Shown piece by piece: positions 11,833 to 21,324 of a DNA stretch of 64,000 nucleotides. Source of the DNA: Perilla frutescens. Lineage: Eukaryota > Streptophyta > Magnoliopsida > Lamiales > Lamiaceae. A model generated the notes under the pieces. It was given only the letters and a program-made list of their open reading frames with translations, did no database searches and had not been told where the DNA came from. Positions within the stretch are counted from its first letter, which is position 1. Each line of letters begins with the position of its first letter. Both the position numbers and the translations under genes were made by a program. Location of the stretch: assembly GCA_026008535.1 (NCBI GenBank), contig BRKX01000006.1, positions 46,488,664 to 46,552,663 of the forward strand. The letters run 5' to 3'.

Positions 11833-12075
11833 CATACACCACGGTTTTTGGCCGTGGTGTATGCCAAAACAAAACCGTGGTGTGAAGAGGCGTCGTGATT
11901 GCGCACGCTCAAAGACCACGGTTTTTAACCGTGGTAAATTTACCACGGTTTTACCAAAACCGTGGTCCCTTTACCACGGTTTTGTTAAAACCGTGGTAAA
12001 GTAACGACGGTTTTGATATTCAACCGTGGTTACAGTTTTAACAAAACTGTGGTAAATCAACAATAGTTTTAAACA
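11833..12075. repeat. CACTA left subterminal repeats
   Basis: The word CCACGGTTTT and its complement AAAACCGTGG occur about ten times in 240 bp, often as inverted pairs such as ACCACGGTTTT followed by AAAACCGTGGT. In En/Spm such arrays bind the TNPA protein; that role is inferred here. Confidence 0.8.
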
Positions 12076-12877
12076 AACTGTGTTATTTTTTTTATATATA
12101 TTTTTTTATTTTTATACCATTAGTTAATAATCTAGCTGTATAATCACAACCATTCAAAAGATAAAAATTTATCCAAAAACATTTTATATTAAATCAATAT
12201 CCAAAATACATAGTCAACCAAAATATGTAAAATTCACTATTACAAATATTCGATTACTTGTTTAAAACTACACAATAATAAGTCCAAAGTTCAATTACAT
12301 AAATCTTACTAATTTTAATAGATAGCACCGATGACGTTGGAGAGACAGGAGCCAGGTAGTGCTCATAACAACCTACCACATGCCATAAGAAAATTAATTA
12401 ATTCGAAACATTGAAAATAGAAACACATTAATTACAAGATGTATTAACCGTAATTAATTGACCAATTGAGCTAATGTGTGAACTGACATTAGGTTGATAT
12501 CTCTATAATTAAAACTATTATTAATCTATACTTGAGTTCGGTTAAAGTAATAGGACAATTTATAGAAATCTTTTGAAAAATATAATGACAATAAAATCAA
12601 AAATTACCTTGCATGCATACCGATCTTATTTACCCAAAAAGCTTTGACAAGTTCAGCTACATTTAGATTTGGGAGGGAGTAGGTTGTTACGTTTCAAAAT
12701 TAGATGCAATTCCAAAATGATCTATCCATATCACAACCGCCCGCAAGAAAACAGATAGAATTCCAATAATATGTGCCAACATTGGAGTGAGGACATAGCT
12801 GCAATAGCATGAAGTATGAATTAGCATTGAGTTGGTACAGTGATAATGATATAAATGTAGTCCAGAACTAGCCTTAA
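12076..12877. other. CACTA interior, no gene recognised
   Basis: AT-rich sequence without a recognisable coding region. It may include the untranslated part of a lost or captured gene. Confidence 0.4.
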
Positions 12878-13753
12878 GGAGCTGATTGGAATGGTGGAAT
12901 GGAATGACCATTCTCATGTCTATTTCCATTCCTGTGATTGGTATGTCTTAACATCGGGAATCACCATTCCTGAAGGAATCGCTATTCCCAAAAGTAAAGG
13001 AATAGCCATTCCACTCACCCCCCATGGGTTTAGCTATTCCCAATGAACCAAAAAATTAATATATTGTATATTTACACATAATGATGTCTTATAATATCAT
13101 TTGATCATATTTAGAAAAATAATTCGAAAATTATATTAAATAATTTATTATTATCATTATTATTATTATTTCATAATTATTTTCATATTATATATTTATA
13201 TTTAAAAAAATTAAAATATATATTAAAATAAAATTTTGATAGTTTTTAAAATTGTATTGAAGAAAAATGAAAGTGGTACCAAAATAAATGTAACATATAA
13301 ATATATTCTAATAAAAAAAAACTAATTATAATTTAATATATTCAGATAAAAAATTAAAATGATAAACTATTTTTCTGTGGAGTAAAAATATTTTTATTAA
13401 GGTATACAAATTATTATGTGTATTAATTAAATACTTTGGAATAAAGTTTTTAATAAATTAAATAAATTAATTTTTTCTAAAATATTAGAAAAAAATCACT
13501 TACTATAAAAGAAATGCAATTTAGAAATATAAGAAAAAAATTACAACACGTGTTAATAATATTAGTTATTACACTTTGTTCAATTATAAAGAAATTTAAA
13601 AGTATTAAAAATATTCATTTTATAATATAAAAAGTAAAATAGTATTCCATTCCGTTCTTCATTCCGGTGACATACCAATCATAAGAATTGTCATTCCATT
13701 CCTAAGTTCATTCCATTCATACCTAATTCCATTCTTTCATACCAATCACCTCC
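12878..13753. mobile_element. PIF/Harbinger-like TIR element inside CACTA
   Basis: The termini are GGAGCTGATTGG (12878) and CCAATCACCTCC (ending 13753), inverted to each other with one mismatch. Similarity continues inward (GGAATGG and GAATGGAAT words). TAA is duplicated on both sides (12875-12877 and 13754-13756), matching the 3-bp duplication of PIF/Harbinger elements. The 876-bp interior is AT-rich and non-coding. A related remnant lies at 9660-10068. Confidence 0.75.
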
Positions 13754-14194
13754 TAAGTAGTTTAAAGAGATGGAGAGTGAAGTGAATTTGGTGGGTTAAG
13801 CAATGCAATGAATACCACTTTAATTTAGTGACAACAAAACTAATTAATTTAGTGAGTTGTTCGTTTAACTCTATTTCGCTTAAAAAAGAATTTAATACCA
13901 TATGACAATTAAAATAAAATGTTAACATATTTATAACCATCTCCATAAATAATATTTCTTAGAAAGTCAGCCATAAAAAACTATCAGAGTAAGTACTATT
14001 TACTTGTTTGATCAACGGAAATATGCTTCAATTATTACGGTGAAGAGCAGAATTTGGCCCAACTAGTTTTCCTTTTTATGCCTAAGAATTCATTGGAACT
14101 CAAAAAGCAATACATGGGGAAGCATGCTTAGAAAACTAGAAACAACAGGACAATTTGTTGCACTTAAAGATTAGATAAGTTTAGGACTACCACA

Positions 14195-17083
14195 TCATCT
14201 CTCAGCAGCTGAAGTAACTTTAGCCTGTATCATGGACTCGGGTGCACGAATTGTACCTACTGACCCTGGGATGGTGACTTTCCTGCAAGAAGAGGCAGGT
14301 ACGAAGATATTGATTCATTATTACATACTCACTAACAAACATTGAAAAGACACAAAGCATTTAATCCACCCATACCTATCTGATGTCCCAAAAATGAAAT
14401 CACCCATATTCAAATATTTTTATCTGAGCTCCACTAAGCTGCATAGCAAGAAGGAAAACAGTAGGCACCCAAACAGAGAAAACACAATAAATGGAAACTG
14501 ATATGTCTACCTGATTGATCTGCATAATATTCCTTCCACCACGTCCCACAACAAGTCCAATATGTTCATCTACAACTCCGATAGTCACATAACTACTTCT
14601 ATCTTCATGCAGTAGCACATTTCAAGCACCACTTGAGTCACATAAACTGAACTATCAGAAAATTTTGTAAGGAGATCGTACATGAAAGCTCAATGCTCAA
14701 TTTCAACTAGAACAAAAGACCATGCTTATAGCCATTTCTTGTAACTAAACTGCATAAATCAAACTTCAGTACTTCAAAGTCACCATAGAATGTAACCAAT
14801 AATAATATGAACAAGAAAGATAGTCAAGTGGATGAGAAAAAGGTAGCATAGGGTCTACCTGTGTAACACCCTGAATCTCAATATGAGGACATAATGCTAT
14901 CTAAAAATATTAAAATAATATTTTATAAATAGTAAATAAAATAACTATGCACATGCAATGGTTTTAACCAAATATTTTCCAAAATAAAGCACTTGAGTTC
15001 ATAAATCAATCACATAATATAATTTAACAAAGACAATAAGAAACAGAAAGAGAAGAAAGTGTTGATATGTTACCCACCTTATTTGAGTATCTTTAACGCT
15101 ACACAAACGCGGAATTCTTTTAAGTTCTGGCTTCGTCTCCAGAGCCTACAATACACATAAGTAAATCTTATTGACATCAAACTTAACACTATATAATTAA
15201 TGTAATAATAATAAGGTTTCCTATGGTGTGGTACATCCTAACTGAAAATTCAAATAATAATAATAATAATAATAATAATAATTTCTTAATTAGCTTTACT
15301 ACTTAAATTCGTCCTTACCTAACTAATTAATTTCGAACATGACGTAAACATTTACTATATTTGACTTCTATTAATAAATGAAACATATTTGTTAACTTAA
15401 TTAGAATCATCTAATAATATATATATATATATATATATATTGGAACCATGACTTCCTGTATCTATTCCAACAACATTTTTTTAATTAAATAACATTACTA
15501 TTAGTTATATGCTTACACTTAAGGATAAATCAAATGAGTTCTCACTTTTCTCTGAATCATGAGTATTCATATAGCTTATGAATTTTAATGATTAAAAAAA
15601 ATGATCTTAAACTCATTTCATATACATTTAATAAATTCTAATTAGCTTGCCTTTAAACATTCTTAATCTTAAAGCCTACTGACTTTACAACATAATTTCG
15701 TTTTATTAACTAGCTAATTTAACTTTATATATATATATATATATATATATTTATTTATATACATACATATATATCCATATTTATACACACATTTCATGGG
15801 AACCTCCCGTAGCATTAACCCTTACCAAACTAAATATTTCTCTCTCTTAAATTCAGACTTTACGTCTTAGTTACTATATTTTCCCAAAGTTTCTGTGAGT
15901 ATCGAACCTTTATTTTCTTTTAAACTTATGACATGAACTCTCATGTTAATATTTATAGATACTCCTTTATGCAGTCACCAGTCCCCTAACTACCATACAG
16001 ATTAACCATAAGCAATACCAAAAATTCCATTTGAATGACAGAAACTATAAATGCTAAAATGCTGATTTTCCAAGTTTTTAACAGATTTTTCCATGATCTT
16101 GCAACATAAAAATGAAAAGCCAAAAGATATCTGATTGAGGATCTGAAAACTCGTGCAACTAGCCTGATATGAAAGGTTTCTAATAATATCAGAATCTCAT
16201 AGATCCAACGGTTAAATCTTTCAGAAAGCCTCATTGAAATTTCAACGACGCACATCGCCAGCAGCCCTTTCGTGGCTTCGTTCTGTCCGGTCTAAGCCTC
16301 TATATAACTATACGATGACATATGCTTGATCTAAACACTAAGAGAAACAACTATGAAAAGTCTCGTGATGTCTGGACGTGTTTCGGCATATCAAAATGAT
16401 GGACGAAGGTGCTAACTATGTTGAGGTTTTTTTCTTCTAAGAATTATGTCAGCTAATATTTCCAAAAGAAGAAGAGATTACCTTGACTTGAGCCTCCCAA
16501 CAGATTTGTGTTCTTCAAATTTAATCCAGCCGTATAATTTTTTATGCATATATATATATATATATATATTTATGTGTAAAGCTACCCAAAATCATTTAGG
16601 AAAAATCCACGCAGCAGCTTTCCTCACATGAGTCATTAAAACTTAATTGCCAAGTAGCAAAGCTATTAAACCTATATTGGCTAGACTTCGACCCGATGAT
16701 AGGGAGATCCGGCTTTGGGTTGGGTTGATCCATTTTTTTAAATTTCCAACAAGTCTCCTTAGCACTATATATACATATATATATATATATAGCTTAAACC
16801 TAGATAAAAAAATAATAATAATAAATCCTCATGATTACATATTTTGAGTTCCTAAATAAATTAATTCTACTTTTTTTTCCGGGTGTTACAACCTGTGTCT
16901 GCACACGACCAGAAATTGAACCAGCACCAACAAGCAAATAGCTAGGCAACACGATAGAAACTTTGATAAAACAAATTAAAGCTGAGAGGATACCTTGTTT
17001 GGAAGTCTAATGTTCTGATACTTCCCCTCAGTCCCATTTGGTACAGAGTTCATCCCATTGTACGTAAGTGCTGGATAAGTAGG
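14195..17083 (-). pseudogene. captured 3' part of a KH-domain RNA-binding protein gene (BTR1-like)
   Basis: On the minus strand four exon-like pieces appear. Piece 1 (about 17083-16994) encodes GPTYPALTYNGMNSVPNGTE and GKYQNIRLPNK, then a GTATCC donor. Piece 2 (about 14615-14511) encodes YVTIGVVDEHIGLVVGRGGR and NIMQINQ, a KH domain with a GRGG loop, then a GTAGAC donor. Piece 3 (14438-14376) encodes LSGAQIKIFEY, then donor GTATGG. Piece 4 (14282-14195) starts after CTTGCAG and encodes KVTIPGSVGTIRAPESMIQA and KVTSAAER, then TGA. Order and residues match the third KH domain and C-terminus of plant BTR1-type RNA-binding proteins. Piece 3 is 63 nt instead of the 62 needed, a 1-nt insertion that breaks the frame. 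A 2-kb solo LTR sits in the intron region between pieces 1 and 2. The first two KH domains are absent. It lies wholly inside the CACTA element, so it was probably captured by it; an intact parent gene should exist elsewhere. Confidence 0.8.
14862..16890. mobile_element. solo LTR (gypsy-type), 2,029 bp
   Basis: It begins TGTAACACCC (14862) and ends GGGTGTTACA (16890), a perfect 10-bp terminal inversion, flanked by a 5-bp duplication ACCTG at 14857-14861 and 16891-16895. There is no coding region. The TGTAACACCC termini and the length are typical of Tekay/Del-type gypsy LTRs. The absence of an internal region suggests recombination between two LTRs. Confidence 0.88.
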
Positions 17084-17099
17084 ACCAAAAAGAGATAAT

Positions 17100-17534
17100 A
17101 AAATATAAATTGTAACTATACCCTTCCCGAGAAGGAAAAATGGCACAGAACAAGATATAGAAGTTTTCCAAACTGGTTTCTTTCCAGATTAACTATACAT
17201 ATTTTTATTTGCCAATTAAGAAATTGCAAGATTCTTATGTTCTCAGTATAATAAAGTTGTTTACAAAAGTTGTATTGTGTCATTCAGTTAAAAACAAGTG
17301 GTTATTCTAGATCGATCTCATTATAATACAATATAGTCAGAGCAATGAAACAATGAAGATTGATATCAAAAGAAAAAAAAAAGAGAGAGATTAACAACTG
17401 CGATTTTATCCCCCTTTACCCATCGTCTGGCGCCCTTGGTTCATTTCCTCCCCCAAAATTTTTCCACCCTCCAATTTTTTCCAGAACCCAAGAGTATAAA
17501 TTAGAAAAAAAAAAGAGAGGATAACTTCTGCAAC
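17100..17534. other. CACTA interior, no clear gene
   Basis: May be intron or flank of the captured KH gene. The stretch at 17400-17530 (pyrimidine-rich, CCCCTTTACCC, CCTCCCCC) looks like a plant 5' leader. Confidence 0.35.
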
Positions 17535-17816
17535 ATGGAAAACCCCCAAATCGGTTTCCAGGTTCAGGTCAATTTTATTTTTTTCTAATTATCGATTATT
17601 TTCAACAAAATTTGTAATTACCTTTAAATGTTCTACCTGTCGATTTATTTCCAGAAATCACAACGATCAGCTGTGGTACCTCACTCTCGAGAAACGCTTG
17701 AACCGCCATCGTTCATGTCCTCGATGACAAAAGGGATTTCTTCCTTTCTCAACCTCGGCGACGGCGATGAAGACTCTACATGGCGACGACAACAACAATG
17801 GAGACGAGGAGTTTAG
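17535..17816 (+). pseudogene. possible captured 5' exons of an unidentified gene
   Basis: An ATG at 17535 opens MENPQIGFQVQ and stops at a potential donor (GTCAATT). A pyrimidine-bounded acceptor TTTCCAG ends near 17655, followed by an open frame (KSQRSAVVPHSRETLEPPSF and onwards, to 17816). GC content and codon texture are higher than the surroundings, which suggests captured gene sequence. I do not recognise the product, and the minus strand cannot be excluded. Confidence 0.25.
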
Positions 17817-17936
17817 GCTGGGGGAGAATTTCAGATTGGTGAAAGTGAGGGAAAAGAGAGAAACAGCGGGGGATAATTTCAGCGATTAGGATTTGATTTT
17901 TTTGATTTCCCCCTTTACTAGTTTTCGGGAGTGTAT

Positions 17937-18691
17937 TGGATTGAGATTTTAATTCGTTGGACTTTTAAAATTCGGGTGTATTCAATCCAAATTTTTAAAA
18001 GTCCAATGAAATTCTAATGTATTCAATTCAGACTTTTAAAAGTCCAATCAAATCTTGCTGTATTCAATCCAAACTTTTAAAAGTCCAACAAAATCTTCCT
18101 GTATTCAATCCAGACTTTTAAAAGTCCTTTAAAATTATGCGGTATTCAACAATCTACGGACTTTAAAAAGTCATTGACTTCGTTCGTTGGATTTCAGCTG
18201 GATTTCACGTGAAAATTACAAAGGATGAATTCCGACCACCAGACACGAGATTTCGATGGATTTGAAAAACCCAGCGAGCGCGGTGTCCCAGAGGCCGGTG
18301 AGGAGTTAAAATCGGGCACCCCAGCCGTCACCCGACCCCAGCGGCCGCTGGCCTTGCCGATGATGGCACTTCAGCGGTCGCTGGGTGCCAGGGGCCGCTG
18401 GGATCAAGGCCGCTCGATTCCAGCGGCCGCTGGGTTCAATTTTTCTTACCAGATACACCGATCGTTGTGTTCCAACGAGCGCTGGCGAGATGGATTTGAA
18501 ATCCATTGAAATCGTTCAAAATCGAACTGAAATCCATACGAAATCCCCCAGACTCTGCGTGGAGTTAGAAGACTCCATGTGGAGTTTTGGGAGACTCCAT
18601 GTGGAGTCTATGGATTTATAAAATCCATAGAAATCCATGGACATTTTAAAGTCCAACAAAATCCATTAAAATTCCAATCCAATACACCCCC
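17937..18691. mobile_element. TIR element with internal repeats, inside CACTA
   Basis: The termini are GGGAGTGTATTGGATTG (17937) and, on the other strand, GGGGGTGTATTGGATTG (ending 18691), with TTC on both outer sides (17934-17936 and 18692-18694). About four copies of TATTCAATCCAAACTTTTAA / AAGTCCAA words occupy 17970-18140. The middle (18225-18480) is unusually GC-rich with repeated CAGCGGCCGCTGG palindromes. No transposase. The superfamily is unclear; the 3-bp duplication suggests PIF/Harbinger. Confidence 0.7.
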
Positions 18692-18764
18692 TTCATTTCT
18701 TAACATTTAATTTATTTAATATTTAAAAAGATGAAAAAGTTTAATTTTATGCTACCACCACCAA

Positions 18765-18985
18765 TTTAAAGAACCGTGGTCATTAAAAATACGCACATAC
18801 ACCACCGTTAGAGAATACCAGTCGTGTATTCATGATACACACGACAGAAACTTCAGAATTGTGGTGCTTTATTTGTGAAGAATGCGCTCATACACCACGG
18901 TTTTCATCAAAACCGTGGTTATTGGCTAAATTACCACAATTTTATGCCAAAACCGTGGTTAGTCAAGCGTGGTGTATGGACGGAT
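18765..18985. repeat. CACTA right subterminal repeats
   Basis: Inverted copies of ACCACGGTTTT / AAAACCGTGGT and diverged forms such as ACCACAATTTT mirror the left subterminal array. Confidence 0.75.
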
Positions 18986-18996
18986 TTCTTGTAGTG

Positions 18997-20029
18997 TTTG
19001 TTAGCACAGTGAATAGAGAGAAATCAGAGCTAGACCTTGTGAAACCCAGAGATAAGAGAAAGGATTTGAGTTTTTCATACCAGACCCTTAGAGCCCGTTT
19101 TAAGCCATAAAAGGAATTCTGCATTATAAAAGACATCAGAATAGTAAGCCTGTGGTTGTATTGGACCAGTGAAATGCACATCAAATCTCTTGAAGCATAT
19201 GGCTTGTTTTTCCACATAGCTGACACACAATTTTTGTGTCTCTGTGAAGTGGCGACCACCACGGCCTCTGTAAACAGAAGAATGAGATTGTGATGGATCC
19301 ATAGGTCTACCACGAGCATGAGGATGTTCTGCAAAACCTTGACCACCATGTGTTGCAACATGAGCAGTAGGAGGAATGGAAGAGAGTTGATTTAGTAATC
19401 GGATTTCATGTGCTTGCAAAGCATATTGAACCTCCTATAGATTGAGTTAGAACAGTTAGTGAGATTGACTACCACAGCGTCATACTCTGAGCAATAGCAG
19501 CAAGGTTATCAGCAAACCCACGCATTTTGAGGAAGTAATCATCAATTGATAAGTCGTCTTTCTTCTGTGTTTGCAGTTGGAGCTTGAGCTGCATAATTCG
19601 AGCTTTTGATTGCGATTGGAACAGAGTCTCAAGAGTGATCCAAATATCACATGAAAAGGAGCATCGAGTAACATGCCCAATCATGGATTCTGAGATGGAC
19701 CCAACCATCCAACTGAGGGGAAACTTATCACGACGGTTCCATAGCTGAAATGAAGGATTAAGATTCTGCATGGGATTAGGAGAGACGGAGGGAAGGAATT
19801 GTGGTGGAGGAATGATGAGAGGTGAGAGCAGATCGTCATAGCCATGAGCTTGAACGGTAGCAATGACTTGAAATCTCCAGAAGCTGTAATTTGAGCGATC
19901 AAGCCGAATAGAAATTGAAGGAAGAGAAGGAAGGGAAGCGGAAGCAGGAGTAGCCATTGAAGAACAGGATCGAGAAGCTTGAAGAAAAAAGAAGAGACTG
20001 CGATAGAAACGCAGAAATGAGAGGATCAA
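18997..20029 (-). pseudogene. Copia-1 gag fused by deletion to reverse transcriptase middle part
   Basis: From 20029 leftwards the frame encodes a Copia gag: an N-terminal domain with SISIRLDRSNYSFWRFQVIA, SMIGHVTRCSFSCDIWITLE, RIMQLKLQLQTQKKDDLSID and a following FLKMRGFADNLAAI. After a break near 19440-19469 comes the gag tail with a degenerate zinc-knuckle region (LCVSYVEKQAICFKRFDVHF). At about 19120 the sequence switches in another frame to SFYGLKRALRVWYEKLKSFL, the conserved reverse transcriptase segment, and runs to the CACTA insertion at 18997. Protease, integrase and the front of reverse transcriptase are deleted. Confidence 0.85.
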
Positions 20030-20035
20030 ACCTTA

Positions 20036-20049
20036 GGTGATTGATACCA
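20036..20049 (-). other. Copia-1 primer-binding site
   Basis: TGGTATCAATCACC on the minus strand directly follows the 5' LTR. The first eight bases match the initiator-Met tRNA type site of many Copia elements. Confidence 0.8.
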
Positions 20050-20278
20050 TGTTAAACTTTGAATTAAAGAGAAAGCATATTGAGAAATTTGATCTTTATT
20101 CAGAATAATTCAGATTTACAGAAGCTGTGTTACTCATATTTATAGATATAGAAATGGAGAGAATCTATCTAGAAACTAACTGCAACAGACTTTAACCGAC
20201 TAACAGATTCATAACTAACTTCTAACTACCTACTAGAAGCTTTGGAAAAATATCGAATCAAACTGATACAAACTAACA
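20050..20278 (-). repeat. Copia-1 5' LTR
   Basis: 229 bp, pairs with 10608-10837; followed by the ATACG duplication at 20279-20283. Confidence 0.92.
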
Positions 20279-20283
20279 ATACG

Positions 20284-21324
20284 GGTTAGTTAAGTTCACG
20301 CACCGTCTATTAATATAAATATATAATCATTAAAATAATTAATTAAATAGATAAAATAGATAAATATAATTTAATTAATAATGCATGAATGTATTTCACA
20401 ATCATGATTCTCTCCAATTTTGACTGAAGTGCGACAGTTAATGCTAGTGAGAGAAGTTTTCGACAAGGGAAAATTCTACCATACACGTTCGGGTAGTACC
20501 CAACACCACTCACATCATGCCATGTCTTTTTGGAGCATAAAAAACAAAGAAACTGTGGTTTGAGACAGATTCTGAAGTTGGTTATCTGATGGAACGTCGA
20601 AAAGCTTATAAACCGTGTTTATGTCGACGAGCTTGATCCACGAGCAGCCTTCAACTTCAGCAGAAATCTGTGTAAACAGGCCTACAATTGATGAAGCACA
20701 AGATGCAGCGATCATCTCTCCAACTCAGAAACATGAAATGAAGATACATATGTGCTTCAATAGACCAGCTTTTCTTAGTTTTTCGCGTTTCTACAGACAT
20801 GGCTAACGTTGTAGAAACAAACAACATTGTTCCACAATGGTAAGAACTGCTGCTTCATCTCCTTTGTTTAGGCATCTGCACATCATGTTCTCAACAATCT
20901 TCATGTTTGTACGATTCAATCACAGAGAAATGAACATTGGATTGGATCAGCTTGTTAAAAGATATTCATCGGGCTTTTGATTGCAGCTCGATTTTCGGCC
21001 CAAAACTGAACAGATCATCATTCATGTTTCAGAATATATTCTGCAGGAATCTGCTCTTTATGTAATAATAACTCAACTTCATTCTTGAATTTAAGCCTTT
21101 TAGTTCTGTAGTTATAGCTTTTTCTGAAAATAGTCCAATTAAAACAAAAGTCTTAATCTTGAACAGTTTGTAGAGAGAGGAAGAAGTATGATTGATCAAC
21201 AGATGATTGACACAAGAACAGCTAGAATCTTTGTTGGACAAAAACTCCCTGCAAATTAAGTGTTGAAGTTATATATACAAGTTTGTACAAAAATTGTCGC
21301 GTCTCAAAATTGCAAGCATGATCT
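20284..21324. other. 3' flank of bHLH gene; possible degraded coding relic at 20515-20715
   Basis: The first 150 bases probably continue the gypsy LTR fragment of 10069-10607. On the minus strand, 20715-20515 is an open frame containing EVEGCSWIKL, loosely like the GCSWIEV of PPR E-domains, but too short and isolated to name. The part next to the bHLH stop is presumably its 3' UTR. Confidence 0.3.

Larger units (their letters stand above)
11815..18996. mobile_element. CACTA (En/Spm) transposon carrying captured gene fragments
   Basis: The left end reads CACTACAAGAAATGCGC at 11815 and the right end, on the opposite strand, CACTACAAGAAATCCG ending at 18996. Both are flanked by TTT (11812-11814 and 18997-18999), the 3-bp duplication expected of CACTA elements. 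Both subterminal regions carry many copies of ACCACGGTTTT in both orientations. No TNP2-type transposase or TNPA-like protein is recognisable in the 7,182 bp, so the element is non-autonomous. Its interior instead contains exon-intron fragments of a KH-domain gene (14195-17083), a solo LTR (14862-16890), two TIR elements (12878-13753 and 17937-18691) and a possible second gene leader (17400-17820). It interrupts Copia-1 just before the YVDD box. Confidence 0.92.
10608..20278 (-). mobile_element. Copia LTR retrotransposon (Copia-1), internally deleted and split by a CACTA element
   Basis: Two 229-230-bp LTRs (10608-10837 and 20050-20278) differ at about eight bases plus one indel by eye. They are flanked by a perfect 5-bp target duplication ATACG at 10603-10607 and 20279-20283. 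The element lies on the minus strand, so the 5' LTR is on the right. The primer-binding site at 20036-20049 reads TGGTATCAATCACC on the minus strand, matching an initiator-tRNA-Met type site. Its coding region keeps gag, the C-terminal half of reverse transcriptase and RNase H. Protease, integrase and the first half of reverse transcriptase are missing. A CACTA transposon was inserted inside the reverse transcriptase. Confidence 0.93.

Noticed and set aside
11774..12004. 76-codon + strand ORF at the CACTA left end
   Set aside because: Made of the ACCACGGTTTT subterminal repeats.
15986..16255. 89-codon ORF inside the 2-kb solo LTR
   Set aside because: LTR sequence; no protein similarity recognised.
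20515..20715. PPR protein fragment (EVEGCSWIKL)
   Set aside because: One loosely matching motif with no flanking PPR repeats; kept only as a remark.
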